From Candidatus Heimdallarchaeota archaeon (lineage in GTDB: Archaea > Asgardarchaeota > Heimdallarchaeia > Hodarchaeales > Hodarchaeaceae): a stretch of 64,000 nt of DNA. Position 1 is the stretch's first letter; each line of letters begins with the position of its first letter. Both the position numbers and the translations under genes were made by a program. Positions 1 to 9,529 of the stretch are shown here, in pieces. The stretch covers positions 1 to 64,000 of the forward strand of contig DXJL01000104.1 of NCBI GenBank assembly GCA_019057635.1, given 5' to 3'. The notes under the pieces are model-generated. The model was not told the DNA's origin and ran no database searches. It saw only the letters and a program-made list of their open reading frames with translations.

Positions 1-2259
1 AACCCTCTGTATTGCATTCAAAATGACTGAGGGAGGGCCTAACGCAGGATGTTCTGCAATAGGACGTGCGCCAAAAGGCCCATCTGGTTGAGGGGTTTCA
101 ATAAAGATACAACTAAATTTCTCTGGCATGTCAGACAGTCGCGGAATCGCATATCTCCGCAGATTGGTTGTTGTCATATTGCCTGATTCATCATAAACAA
201 TTTTTTCTTTTAACGCTTGGCCTATACCTTGCATCACTCCACCGGTGACTTGTCCGCGTGCTAAAGCAGGATTAATTACTTTTCCCGCGTCAAGAGCTGT
301 TACGAAATGTTGAATGCTAATTTCTCCTGTTTTCTTATTGATTTTTATATCAATTCCTTGACTTCCGAACGTCCACTCATAGGGTTGATACTGTCCAGTT
401 TCTAAGTCTGGAAATGTAACATTACGAACAACTGATGAACCAGTAGCCAATATAGGATTACCTACTGTATGCCCATCAGAGTACTGATAGCCACGCACTA
501 ATTCTTTCAGATCTAGAGATTTTTCCTCATAGCTTACCTTGGTACCATCATAAACTATGTCTTTAAGAGTACAGTCCCATACTAAGGCCGCATTTTGCTT
601 AAATTGCATGATAGATTTTTCACACGCAGATATTATTGCATTTCCAACCCGCATTGTGGTCATACTTGCCACTGTTTGCCATTCATAAGGAGTTAATTGC
701 GTATTTATCTCATAATTGATTCTAATATTATTTACTGGAATATGTAACGTTTGAGCCGCAATTTGGGCAAGTACAGTCAAACTACCCTGTCCTAGTTCAA
801 CTCCACCTGTCGAAATATTCACTGTAAGATCTTCATTGAATTTTAGAAAAACATTCGAGGAGGCATTAGCGGCTTGAACTGGAGATTTAATAAGTCCAAC
901 AGCAGCACGCCCATAGAAAAAACTTTCATCTTCAGGAGGGAGAGGTGTTTCATTAAGTTTTGTTATTGTTTGCGTAAAACATTTTCTAATGTCTCCGTTA
1001 TGATCATTGATGATCTGTCCAAGAGAATTTGTATCGCCAGGACGTAGGAAGTTTTTCATTCTTAAATCATCATACTCCATTCCTAACTTTAAGGCTAATT
1101 TCTCCAACAATCGTTCAATCATGAATTGACCTTCGGGATGTCCGTATCCACGGAAAGCTCCGACTGGTGTGGTATTAGTATAAACACCATAAGACTTGAG
1201 ATTACAATTAGGGAAAAAGTACGGCCCCACACAGTTGTGACCAGCAGCTAGCACTACATTACACCCAGTATCCCCGTAAGCTCCATCTGAAAAATATTGT
1301 GTGGCTTCTATCCCGACGAGTGTGCCATCCTTTTTTGCCCCTAGTTTCATGTGACCTTTCATCCCTCGACCCAAAACTGATCCAATGAAAACTTCTTTTC
1401 GAGTTAGCACAAATTTGACATGATAACCTGGAACTAATCTTGCAGCTAATGCAACAAGAGGTTCAATGGTGTAGTCACTTTTTCCTCCAAATCCTCCTCC
1501 TAAGTATGGGATATGGATATGTATCCTCGTCATTTGTTCAATTTTAAAGTAGTTTGCAAGTACTTCACGAAGTACGAATGGTGCTTGGGAACTACTCCAT
1601 AGATGTAGTTCTCCTGTATGGTCCCATCGGGCAATGGCACCGTGAGGTTCAATAGCCGCGTGGTTCATTAGCGGGTAATCAAAACTATCCTCTACTGTAA
1701 CTTCTGCATCCTGGAAAACATATTCATAATCGCCTTTCTTGAGATGGTACTTGTAAAATATATTTGTCTGAGGTTCTGGGACAAATGTAGGGACATGATG
1801 ATATTTACCATTCTGTTCATGAATAAGGGGCGCTTTTTTATCAGCGGCCTCTATTGGATCCAAAATAAAGGGTAATTCTTTAAAGTCCACATCAATATTT
1901 TCAATTGCAGCCAATGCTTGCTTTTCTGTTTCTGCTATAACGACGGCAATTATCTCACCAGCATGTCTTACCTTATCAATAGCTAATGGTGGTTGATCAA
2001 AGATACAGGTTCCCAACAAATGATTTTTATCTAGGTTTAAAGATTTCCCAGTGAATACTTCATGTACTCCTGGCATATCTATGGCTTTAGTTATTTCAAT
2101 TGAATTAATGATAGCATGAGGAACACCAGCCCTCAGCACTTTCATAATTAAAGTTCTAGGAAAACGTAAATCATCAATATAGAGAGCTGTACCTGTAACT
2201 TTTTCATGGCCATCTGCTCGCGGAATACTAGTCCCTACTACATTATTAAACAACTTCAA
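1..2259 (-). CDS. Xanthine dehydrogenase-family molybdenum hydroxylase, large (molybdopterin) subunit, 3' end cut by window edge
   Basis: This frame is missing from the ORF track because it runs off the left edge; I read it directly as 753 codons without a stop. It starts at a TTG right after an in-frame stop (MKLFNNVVGTSIPRADG). Family landmarks in order are SIPRADGHEKVTG near the N-terminus, GGGFGGKSDYTIEP, AFRGYGHPEGQ, GGVELGQG and, near the edge, GARPIAEHP, which holds the Glu that is the catalytic base in this family. Such subunits bind Mo-molybdopterin and hydroxylate purines, aldehydes or aromatic acyl-CoAs, with FAD and 2Fe-2S partners. No partner lies in the window; they could be beyond the edge. 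The fdrA/DUF1116 genes 6 kb away make a purine-type substrate a possibility only. The gene is divergent from the broken AOR gene. Confidence 0.93.
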   Translation of the reverse strand, partial: MKLFNNVVGTSIPRADGHEKVTGTALYIDDLRFPRTLIMKVLRAGVPHAIINSIEITKAIDMPGVHEVFTGKSLNLDKNHLLGTCIFDQPPLAIDKVRHAGEIIAVVIAETEKQALAAIENIDVDFKELPFILDPIEAADKKAPLIHEQNGKYHHVPTFVPEPQTNIFYKYHLKKGDYEYVFQDAEVTVEDSFDYPLMNHAAIEPHGAIARWDHTGELHLWSSSQAPFVLREVLANYFKIEQMTRIHIHIPYLGGGFGGKSDYTIEPLVALAARLVPGYHVKFVLTRKEVFIGSVLGRGMKGHMKLGAKKDGTLVGIEATQYFSDGAYGDTGCNVVLAAGHNCVGPYFFPNCNLKSYGVYTNTTPVGAFRGYGHPEGQFMIERLLEKLALKLGMEYDDLRMKNFLRPGDTNSLGQIINDHNGDIRKCFTQTITKLNETPLPPEDESFFYGRAAVGLIKSPVQAANASSNVFLKFNEDLTVNISTGGVELGQGSLTVLAQIAAQTLHIPVNNIRINYEINTQLTPYEWQTVASMTTMRVGNAIISACEKSIMQFKQNAALVWDCTLKDIVYDGTKVSYEEKSLDLKELVRGYQYSDGHTVGNPILATGSSVVRNVTFPDLETGQYQPYEWTFGSQGIDIKINKKTGEISIQHFVTALDAGKVINPALARGQVTGGVMQGIGQALKEKIVYDESGNMTTTNLRRYAIPRLSDMPEKFSCIFIETPQPDGPFGARPIAEHPALGPPSVILNAIQRV

Positions 2260-2657
2260 TTACCAAAAAATATCGGTGTATTCTTGTGTAAAAAATCTTG
2301 TTTCTTCAAGTTCATGAGATTACTAATTCCCTTTGATCATAGGAAAGATGAAAAATTCAAGAAAATGCTTCTCTTAAAATAATTACTAGCTTTTCAATTG
2401 GGTTGTTTTGGATTATGGCATTCACAAATCAAATGAAAATGGGAATAATCAATCTTTCTTCAGGTAAAGTCAATTCTGAAGAAATTTCTTTCAATGATGA
2501 AAGATTTAAGAAATATTTAGGTGGGGAAGGAACCATAATAGAATATCTTTTGAATAATATGCCTACTGATATCGACCCCTTATCTCCTGATAATTATATA
2601 TGCTTTATTACTGGTATATTGAGTGCAACAAAAGTTCCATTTTCTGGTAGGTATACG

Positions 2658-3060
2658 CATACTATAATCTTACCAAAAGTTGTAGCTAAGAACAACTAAG
2701 GGAGGAAAATCGCTGGTATGCGGACAGCGATGATAGGAAGCAAGACTTGACTAACATATGGAAGTAGGGGGAAAGCTCTTTTATTTTTCACCTCGTACAC
2801 GAATCACATTTTACATAACATTCACAGCTAAGTAAACTCTTAATTCATTTTTACAGTCCCATAATACCTTTTCGGGTCAGGAGTGCTGAGTTTTTCTTAT
2901 AATGCATTATGTAATCACTCACCATCTACTTTTTTGATGAATTATTTATAATGTCCTAACTTTTTTCTACTTCCTCTTATCACGGGAACGTGTAAGTTTT
3001 ATACCGTTTTCCTTCCTTCTTTACAATTTTTCCCAACATTTTTTTAGCTGTGAATTAACG
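2658..3060. mobile_element. 403-bp insertion inside the AOR gene
   Basis: The AOR frame breaks off after codon ACG (2655-2657) and resumes after a second ACG (3058-3060), so the insert is flanked by a 3-bp direct repeat and precise removal restores the protein. It has no coding potential. A perfect 7-bp stem (ATCGCTG/CAGCGAT, 2709-2731) lies in its left part and a MITE-like unit in its right part. The leftover left portion is 162 bp, which suggests two nested insertions. Confidence 0.7.
2820..3055. mobile_element. MITE-like unit with 12-bp perfect terminal inverted repeats
   Basis: ATTCACAGCTAA at 2820-2831 and its exact reverse complement TTAGCTGTGAAT at 3044-3055 bound 236 bp of non-coding AT-rich DNA. 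The flanks are TAAC on both sides (2816-2819 and 3056-3059), which fits a 4-bp target-site duplication. I saw no second copy in the window and no matching transposase, so the family is unknown. Confidence 0.55.
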
Positions 3061-4929
3061 GTTGTTTGTAAATCACCTCTCACAGGCGGTTGGGGTGAAG
3101 CAAATTCAGGAGGCCGTTTTGGATCTGAGCTACGAAAAACAGGATATGATTCGCTCATCATAACAGGAAAAGCCGAACAATTATCAATCATTGTAGTGAC
3201 TGATGATAGAATTGAAATCATAATTGCAAATCAGTTTAAGGGGCTAGATTGTGTTCATACAGAGGACATCTTGAAGGAAGAATATGGTAAAAAAACACAA
3301 ATTGCTAGTATTGGGTTAGCAGAAGAAAATTTAGTATTATTTTCTGGAATTGTTACTGATAAAGGTCGAATTGCCGCTCGGAGTGGAGTAAGCGCTGTTA
3401 TGGGATCGAAAAATCTGAAGGCAGTCGTAGTATGGGGAACTAAATCGATTAAGTCGGCGGATCCTTCAGGTCTCAATGAGTTACGAAAACTGGTCAATAA
3501 GCGGATCAATAAAGGTATTAGTCCACTTATGAAACCTGGACTGAAGGCATCGACAACTTTTGCTCCTTGGATTCGTCGTTTTCGGATAAAGAATTTTGGC
3601 TCAATGAGTCCCAGTAATATGATTATTGAAAGCTATCGACGTTGGGGAACCTGTGCTGGGAGTGCGATTCTTGTAGAAACAGGTGATGCTCCCATTAAAA
3701 ACTGGAAAGGATCATACATTGATTTCCCCTTGAAAAAAAGCTCTAGAATTACTGGGGATAATGTAACCAAATTTCAAGTAAAGAATTATAGTTGTCACAG
3801 CTGTCCTATGGCATGTGGAGGAATAATGAAATACTCAAATGAGCAATTCACTCTTGAAGAAACTCATAAACCTGAGTATGAGACTTTAATCATGCTAGGG
3901 GCAAATTTATTGAATGATGACATCGGAGCAATATATCAATTAAATGATTATTGCAATCGTCAAGGTTTGGATACAATAGCCGCTGGTGCTATCCTAGCTT
4001 TTGTAATAGAAGCGTCAGAAAGCGGAAAAATTCCAAAAGATGAAATGAACGGTTTAAATCCGATTTGGGGTGATCCTAAAGATTATTTATCTTTGTTAAA
4101 ATTGATTACGACGAGAAAAGGGATAGGCGATATACTTGCGGATGGTTTTGCTCGTGCATCAGAACTATATGATACGAATAGTGGAATGCACATCCAAAAC
4201 CAACCTTTACCCGCTCACGACCCTAGATTCTCCAAAAGTATGATTTTACCGTACAGATTGGATCCAGCACCTGGTAGACATACTCCGTTCTCGGAACTAA
4301 TGATTGACCTCACTAAATTTAGTCAAATGTTTCCAGAGATCCCTAAAACCGATCGTTTTTTCAATTTCTATTGTTATCATAAAACTGTATCTTCGCTAGG
4401 GCTGTGTCAGTTCAATTTATTAACAGGAAATTTTCCTGTACTTGAATTCGTAAATTTAGTTATTGGGTTCGACCTCTCAATTGAAGATATTGTGACTATT
4501 GGAGAGAGGATTCTAATTCTAAAACATATATTTAATTTAAGGGAAGGGAAAAATCCTCTTGATTATAAACTACCTGAAAGAGTCTTAGAAAAAGCAGAAC
4601 GAGGGCCAAATAGGGCAATTTCTACTAGTAAGGAAAAAGAATTAATTATGGATTTTCTCGATTCGTTAAATTGGGATACCACTACAACCGTGCCAAATGA
4701 AAAAACGATTGAGGGCACTTGGATTAGATGAATTTATCTAAATCACTGAAATTCCAGTTAGAAAACCTATTCTGATTCGAATTTTCCTCTAATTTTGTCC
4801 TTCATTACATGGTAATGACAGAATGCTTTTGTAATCATCAATTTCTTCTTAGATTTACTTCCTAGATTCATATCGGAGATTTATTTTACAAAATGACGGT
4901 GAACAATTGTAGCTGAAGAAGAATATATT

Positions 4930-5244
4930 GTGATGATCAACAAGCTAAGGGAGAATTTTCTGACAGAAAAAGCCAAGAAAACTTATAGGAAATGGAATAA
5001 AACAATGGCTTTTAATTTAACGGATTTAGATAAAACATTTTACTTTAATATAGAAGCTGGAAATCCTAATGAGCTTATTGAAGGTGATCCAGAGAAAGCG
5101 GATATCAAGATCAGAACAGATTCAGAAACTTGGGTTGGGATCATGAAAGGTGAGATTGGAGGTATGAAAGCATATACTTCCAAGAAACTAAAAGTGAAAG
5201 GAAGAATGCCTGACCTTTTAAAGCTACAAAAGCTAATGAAATAA
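4930..5244 (+). CDS. SCP2 sterol-carrier-like lipid-binding domain protein
   Basis: This 104-residue protein consists of a single SCP2-type domain. It has the pattern MAFNLTDLDKTFYFNIEAG, then DIKIRTDSETWVGIMKGE and a C-terminal KLKVKGRMPDLLKLQKL. The last segment is typical of stand-alone prokaryotic SCP2 proteins, which bind hydrophobic acyl or sterol-like ligands in a cleft. It sits between the broken AOR gene and a class II aldolase, 47 bp before the latter, so the two may be co-transcribed. The partner and ligand are unknown. Confidence 0.75.
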   Translation: MMINKLRENFLTEKAKKTYRKWNKTMAFNLTDLDKTFYFNIEAGNPNELIEGDPEKADIKIRTDSETWVGIMKGEIGGMKAYTSKKLKVKGRMPDLLKLQKLMK

Positions 5245-5291
5245 CTTTTTATTCTTCCCAAAAGGTAATCTGTTAAACTGGTGAATTACTT

Positions 5292-5915
5292 GTGACCGAT
5301 CACGAAAGAAAAGTGTCTTTATGTCTTACCATGAAAGAGCTGTACCAAGAGAAAATACTGACTGATATCGGAGGAAATCTTAGTTTTCGATCTATCGAAG
5401 ATCCTAAAAAGTATTTTTGGATTACTCCTTCAGGTATGAAGAAAGATCTGGTTGAACCTGAGCACCTAATCAAAATGACTATGGACGGTGAAGAAGTAGA
5501 TAGCGATAGTGAACTATCTCCAAGTGTAGAATGGCCTATACATCTTCGTATTTATCAGGAAGACGATGATTTTCAATTCGTAGTCCATTCACACGCACCG
5601 CTTGCTACAGCATTTTCAATTTTAGCGGAACCTCCCAAAATTCCACCGCTTACCGCTGAATTAGGTTTTTTAGTTCCCGAGATCATTATTGTACCGTATC
5701 AACAAAGCGGATCAACAGAATTAGGAGACGCTGTTGCTGAATTATTGTGGGATAGCCAAACTCTTATTCTGGAGAACCACGGTGTTGTTGCGGTTAGTGA
5801 AGACTCGTTTCAGAATGCAGCTATAAAAACACGAGCATTAGAAGAATACCTTCAGCTTTATCTAAATATTAAGAAATTTGGAGAAAAAATTCGTCCTTTT
5901 CCAGGTTTTGATTAG
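5292..5915 (+). CDS. Class II aldolase/adducin family protein (fuculose-phosphate aldolase-like)
   Basis: This is a 207-residue protein with a GTG start, of the family's typical length. The N-terminal DIGGNLSFRS and ITPSGMKKD form the substrate phosphate pocket. VVHSHAP supplies two zinc-binding His and LILENHGVV a third. The family uses Zn2+ to cleave or form aldols on sugar phosphates, or to decarboxylate or epimerise them. The precise substrate cannot be read here. A separate dehydrogenase or kinase partner is not adjacent. The gene after it is an acyl-CoA dehydrogenase 318 bp away, with a solo TnpB-type right end between them. Confidence 0.85.
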   Translation: MTDHERKVSLCLTMKELYQEKILTDIGGNLSFRSIEDPKKYFWITPSGMKKDLVEPEHLIKMTMDGEEVDSDSELSPSVEWPIHLRIYQEDDDFQFVVHSHAPLATAFSILAEPPKIPPLTAELGFLVPEIIIVPYQQSGSTELGDAVAELLWDSQTLILENHGVVAVSEDSFQNAAIKTRALEEYLQLYLNIKKFGEKIRPFPGFD

Positions 5916-5946
5916 AGTGTGATAAGAAATTGCCATAGTACTACCT

Positions 5947-6037
5947 TTCTCTTGTTGCTAACCTGCCGGATAGCGGATGTGTGACTCATCCTGTCCAGAA
6001 CTATTTTCCAAATAGTTGTCTGACAAATCTAGTCATG
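5947..6037 (+). mobile_element. Solo right-end copy of the TnpB element (PATE-like / omega-RNA-like), copy 1
   Basis: These 91 bp match the 3' end of tnpB plus its right terminus (complement of about 31895-31975): the stretch GGATAGCGGATGTGTGACTC is shared, and both end in GTCATG. Translated in the tnpB frame it still reads VANLPDSGCVTHPVQN, so it derives from a tnpB relative. A hairpin, AACTATTT-TCC-AAATAGTT, precedes the end. It shares its left boundary (TTCTCTTGTTGC) with the copy at 49283. A 7-bp repeat ATAGTAC occurs at 5935-5941 and 6041-6047 and could be a duplication or chance. The rest of the 5916-6233 gap shows no gene. Confidence 0.75.
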
Positions 6038-6233
6038 TGAATAGTACATTGGTGATATTAGTGGAACTCAAAAAATTCACTCACCGTTACATTTCTACTT
6101 AGGGTTCGAATTTTAGGGAAGATTAACTTCAAGATTTTTATGTTAAATCTAGAAAGTGGAAAAAGTTTTTAGGCCTATTCAGCACTAAAGGACTTAACTT
6201 TTGAAAATTTAATTAGAAAAGGAGAAATTTCTG

Positions 6234-7484
6234 ATGTTGGATATTTTACTCACAGGTAATGAGAAGGAAATTAAATATAAGGTACGAAAAGTCATTAAAA
6301 CCATTCCTCCTTCTATGTTACGAAAGATGGATCAGGAGGAAATTCAATATCCTACGAATTTCATCAAAGATCTAGCTAAGCAAAACCTCCTTGGAGTACG
6401 CTTTCCTGTGGAGTTTGGTGGTTTGGGACTAAGCTGGGTTGCCGAATCAGCTGTTATTGAAGAAGTTGGTGTTCTGGGCCCAGCCCTAGGTTGTCTCTAT
6501 TCTCTTCCAAGTATTGTTGGAGAAGCAATCAATCAATTTGGGACGCAAGAACAGAAACAGAAGTACTTACAACCGATACTAGAAGGAAGACTCTATACCG
6601 CAGAAGCGTTGACTGAGCCTAGAGGGGGATCAGATTTTTTTGGGGCAACATGTAAAGCGGAAAAGCAGGGGGATTCATATATACTCAATGGGCAAAAACG
6701 TTTTGTAGTTGGTGCCGAAGGAGCTGAAATTTTTCTAGTTTACGCAAAAACAGACCTAAAGGCATCAGACCCCAGAGCCTCTATTAGCACTTTTCTTGTA
6801 GAAAGAGTATCTGGTGTAGAAATAAAGCATGTCTATGGTTTGATGGGATCAAGGGGAGGAGGTACTGGTCGTCTTGTTTTTGAAAATGTTGAAATTCCTG
6901 AAGAAAACCTTATAGGTGAGTTAAATGCTGGAGGTGAAATTTTCAATCAAATGATGATTCCAGAACGAATGACTTCCGCTGCTGGTGCTATTGGAGCTGC
7001 ACGTGCTGGTCTTCGAGTTGCTGGTAAATATAGTTCTCGACGTAAAGCATTTGGACGACCTATTCGGAAATTTCAAGCTGTTTCATTCAAAATTGCAGAA
7101 AGCCTAACACTTCTTGATGCAGCGAGTAGTCTCCTCTTTACAACAAGTCGAACAATAGATCAAAATAAAGGGTTAACAAGCGGAGTAATTCGTCGACTGG
7201 TATCTGAAACTAAGAAATTCGCCACTGATTCGGCTTGGAATGTTATAAATCATGCAATGCAAATTCTTGGGGGCATAGGGTATACCAATGTGTATCCAAT
7301 TGAACGTCTTCTAAGAGACATTAGATTAATGAGTATTTGGACCGGTACAAATGAAATTATGAGTTTACTTATCCAGCATGAGTATTATAAGGAAATTCTC
7401 GAATCTGATCCAAACTTGGAGTCAAGGGATGTGGAACATGATGCTACTGGGGCAGAATTTACTGAAGAGAAGGTATATGAATAA
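6234..7484 (+). CDS. Acyl-CoA dehydrogenase
   Basis: This 416-residue protein has the full acyl-CoA dehydrogenase layout: N-terminal helical domain, middle beta domain with EALTEPRGGSD (FAD and substrate contacts), and C-terminal helical domain with RKAFGRPIRKFQAV and QILGGIGYTNVYPIERLLRD. It oxidises an acyl-CoA to the 2-enoyl-CoA and passes electrons to ETF. The C-terminal site that carries the catalytic Glu in medium-chain enzymes reads WTGTNEI here. The alternative isovaleryl/long-chain position keeps a Glu in MIPERMTSA, so that residue is the likely base. A ribosome-binding site (AAAGGAG) precedes the ATG. No ETF gene is in view, so the substrate is unknown. Confidence 0.92.
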   Translation: MLDILLTGNEKEIKYKVRKVIKTIPPSMLRKMDQEEIQYPTNFIKDLAKQNLLGVRFPVEFGGLGLSWVAESAVIEEVGVLGPALGCLYSLPSIVGEAINQFGTQEQKQKYLQPILEGRLYTAEALTEPRGGSDFFGATCKAEKQGDSYILNGQKRFVVGAEGAEIFLVYAKTDLKASDPRASISTFLVERVSGVEIKHVYGLMGSRGGGTGRLVFENVEIPEENLIGELNAGGEIFNQMMIPERMTSAAGAIGAARAGLRVAGKYSSRRKAFGRPIRKFQAVSFKIAESLTLLDAASSLLFTTSRTIDQNKGLTSGVIRRLVSETKKFATDSAWNVINHAMQILGGIGYTNVYPIERLLRDIRLMSIWTGTNEIMSLLIQHEYYKEILESDPNLESRDVEHDATGAEFTEEKVYE

Positions 7485-7530
7485 TAGAAAATCTTAAGTA
7501 CTCATAAACCAATTCTTTTGTGATTGGGAT

Positions 7531-7830
7531 ATGGATGAGCGCACAAAAAATAATCAAAAGACTCTATACGAGAGCTTTTTTGGTGGAAAAGATTATTCAC
7601 TTAGTGGGCCCATTTTTTATTTAGCCTCGGGTATTATTTGTTTATTTGTTGTATTTGGTCTACTTTTTACCGAGATCTATCTCCCAGATGTCGTTGATAA
7701 TTTCCAATCAATACGTCCTGATATTAGTTTTCCCTTTTTTGGTATATTATTAATTCTATGCATTTCAGGAGGAGTAATTGGAGTCTGTTTCGGTCTTATT
7801 GGGATTTTATGGAGAAATTCAAAAAAATAA
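7531..7830 (+). CDS. Small two-helix membrane protein
   Basis: This 99-residue protein has two hydrophobic segments (about residues 27-48 and 64-90) separated by a short polar loop. The N-terminus is charged and the C-terminus is short and Lys-rich. I do not recognise a family. It follows the acyl-CoA dehydrogenase by 46 bp and precedes fdrA, so it may belong to the same transcript. A function cannot be assigned from the sequence. Confidence 0.55.
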   Translation: MDERTKNNQKTLYESFFGGKDYSLSGPIFYLASGIICLFVVFGLLFTEIYLPDVVDNFQSIRPDISFPFFGILLILCISGGVIGVCFGLIGILWRNSKK

Positions 7831-7935
7831 TTTATAATCGTCTTTCTCCAGCTGATATTATTCACGAAAAATTCTTTATGACTGTGAAGAGTGCACATAT
7901 ATTGTCTGCTTTACCGACGAATACGTGTGTTAGTA

Positions 7936-9516
7936 ATGGCTATTGTTAGAACCCACCTCATACATCAGGAATATCGTGATTCAGTTCAGTTAATGAGAGC
8001 TGCATCTAGTGTCAGCAAAGAAATTGACGGTGTCAAAATAGCTTCTGTAATGATGGGCACAAAAAAGAATAAACCTTTATTAGAAGAGGTTGGACTCCTC
8101 ACTCCCGAGGCTATTATAGCAGACGCGAATGATATAATTATTTCAATTCGAGCTGACTCGGAAGCAATTGCAGAAGCAGCCATCAGTTTTATCATTGATT
8201 ATCTTTCTCAATCTGTTCAATCCTCTCATGATAGCACATTATTGTACCGGTCTATTCGAGGTGCTCTTACGGGTCTCCCTGATGCAAATTTGGCTGTGAT
8301 TTCAGTTCCAGGAGAATATGCTGCAAGAGATTCTCATATTGCTTTAATGAATGATCTTAATGTTCTTCTTTTTTCTGATAATATCTCTTTAGAAGATGAA
8401 ATTCGATTGAAAAAGGAAGCACATAGTAAAGGCCTTCTATTAATGGGACCAGACTGTGGTACCGCCATGATTAAAAATGTTGGATTGGGTTTCTGTAATA
8501 TAGTAAATCCTGGTTCCATTGGTATTATAGCTGCATCTGGTACAGGAACTCAAGAGGTAATGACATTATGTCATCATCTGAATTTAGGTGTAACACATGC
8601 TATTGGTACAGGATCGAGAGATGTGACGGATACTGTTGGAGGAATCACAATGATAGATGGGTTACATGCTTTAGAAAGGGACACCTCTATTAAACTTATT
8701 ATATTGGTTTCGAAACCTCCAGAAGCAAATACGATGTCCAAAATCGTGAGGGAAATTAGGAATTGTTCGAAACCAGTTATCATAAACTTTCTCGGTAAAC
8801 ACCACGGATATTGTGATTTTCCAAATAAATCTGTGACTGTTGATACACTTGAAGAAGCAGCTTACACTGCAGCAACGTTTATACAGTCAGGTAAGTTAAC
8901 ACGAACAACTATTCAGTTCGAAGATGAAGTGAAAGTAGTAAATTCCCTAAGAGAAGCAAAACAACGTCTCCATCCTGATCAAAAATTTATTCGAGGACTG
9001 TTCGCTGGAGGCACTTTCACCTTTGAAGCAGCTCAGATCATCAGAGATCTGTTATTAACAAAGGATTCACTCTATACCAATGTCCACCTTGATGGGACAC
9101 GGATTATTGAAAATGTTAAGACAAGTCAAGGTAATACTCTGATTGATATGGGAGCAGATGAGTTTACACTTGGTAAACCTCATCCTATGATTGATCAAAC
9201 TGAGCGTACTCAGCGATTTTTGAAAGAAATTAATGATCCTGAAACAGCTGTGATTCTACTGGATTTTGTACTAGGGTACGGATCCCATCCTGATCCAGTC
9301 CTTGATATGGAAGATGCATTTCTCCAATGGAAAAAGAATGACAGGTTCATTCCTATTGTAGCACATGTTTGCGGTACACCTTTAGATCCACAGGATTATA
9401 ACAATTCTCTCAATCGATTGGCGTCTCATGGTATAATTACAATGCCTACTAATGCTCAAGCAGCAAAATTAGCTGCTTTAATCGCCTTAAAGAAAGATAA
9501 AACTGAAATAAAATAA
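7936..9516 (+). CDS. fdrA: FdrA family protein (oxamate transcarbamylase large subunit-like)
   Basis: From ATG 7936 the protein is 526 residues (MAIVRTHLIHQEYRDSVQLM). I prefer this start to GTG 7891 because FdrA proteins begin at the equivalent point. Family marks are VSVMMGT-like SVMMGTKKNK near the N-terminus, GPDCGTAMI, a CoA-ligase-like IGIIAASGTGTQEV, TGSRDVTD and DFVLGYGSHPDP. In E. coli, FdrA (AllF) with AllG and AllH forms oxamate transcarbamylase, which releases carbamoyl phosphate at the end of anaerobic allantoin breakdown. Here fdrA is followed by a small FdrA-like ORF and an AllG-like gene. AllH and a carbamate kinase are absent from the window, so the archaeal reaction may differ. 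Confidence 0.88.
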   Translation: MAIVRTHLIHQEYRDSVQLMRAASSVSKEIDGVKIASVMMGTKKNKPLLEEVGLLTPEAIIADANDIIISIRADSEAIAEAAISFIIDYLSQSVQSSHDSTLLYRSIRGALTGLPDANLAVISVPGEYAARDSHIALMNDLNVLLFSDNISLEDEIRLKKEAHSKGLLLMGPDCGTAMIKNVGLGFCNIVNPGSIGIIAASGTGTQEVMTLCHHLNLGVTHAIGTGSRDVTDTVGGITMIDGLHALERDTSIKLIILVSKPPEANTMSKIVREIRNCSKPVIINFLGKHHGYCDFPNKSVTVDTLEEAAYTAATFIQSGKLTRTTIQFEDEVKVVNSLREAKQRLHPDQKFIRGLFAGGTFTFEAAQIIRDLLLTKDSLYTNVHLDGTRIIENVKTSQGNTLIDMGADEFTLGKPHPMIDQTERTQRFLKEINDPETAVILLDFVLGYGSHPDPVLDMEDAFLQWKKNDRFIPIVAHVCGTPLDPQDYNNSLNRLASHGIITMPTNAQAAKLAALIALKKDKTEIK

Positions 9517-9529
9517 GAGATGTAAGGTT

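Larger units (their letters stand above)
2415..4731 (+). pseudogene. Aldehyde ferredoxin oxidoreductase (tungsten AOR family), split by a 403-bp insertion
   Basis: Two ORFs are halves of one gene. The first (codons to GRYT at 2657) is the AOR N-terminus, with KYLGGEG and DPLSPDNY. The second resumes at 3061 with VVCKSPLTGGWGEANSGGRFG and runs to 4731; the ORF track starts it too late, at 3196. Joining 2657 to 3061 restores a continuous family sequence of about 635 residues, close to the usual 600-620. The 4Fe-4S ligands are present as CHSCPMAC plus the distal Cys in LGLCQFN. The enzyme oxidises aldehydes to acids with ferredoxin and a tungsten-pterin cofactor. The insert has several in-frame stops and is not a multiple of three. 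As read, the gene can make only an 81-residue fragment unless the insert is removed at DNA or RNA level. I use ATG 2415 rather than TTG 2403, because AOR proteins begin close to this point. Confidence 0.85.

Noticed and set aside
2658-3060. Archaeal bulge-helix-bulge intron in AOR
   Set aside because: I could not fit a bulge-helix-bulge at both ends, and a MITE-like unit explains more than half of the insert. Kept only as an RNA-level possibility in the findings.
3021-3509. ORFs on the minus strand over the AOR gene
   Set aside because: They are shadows of AOR coding sequence in other frames.
5935-6047. ATAGTAC repeat as a proven target duplication of the solo element
   Set aside because: The repeat lies a few bases outside the conserved right end, and the second copy at 49 kb has no such repeat. 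It could be chance.
6061-6130. tRNA-like GGTTCGAAT motif
   Set aside because: No cloverleaf stems can be formed around it, and the surroundings are too AT-rich.
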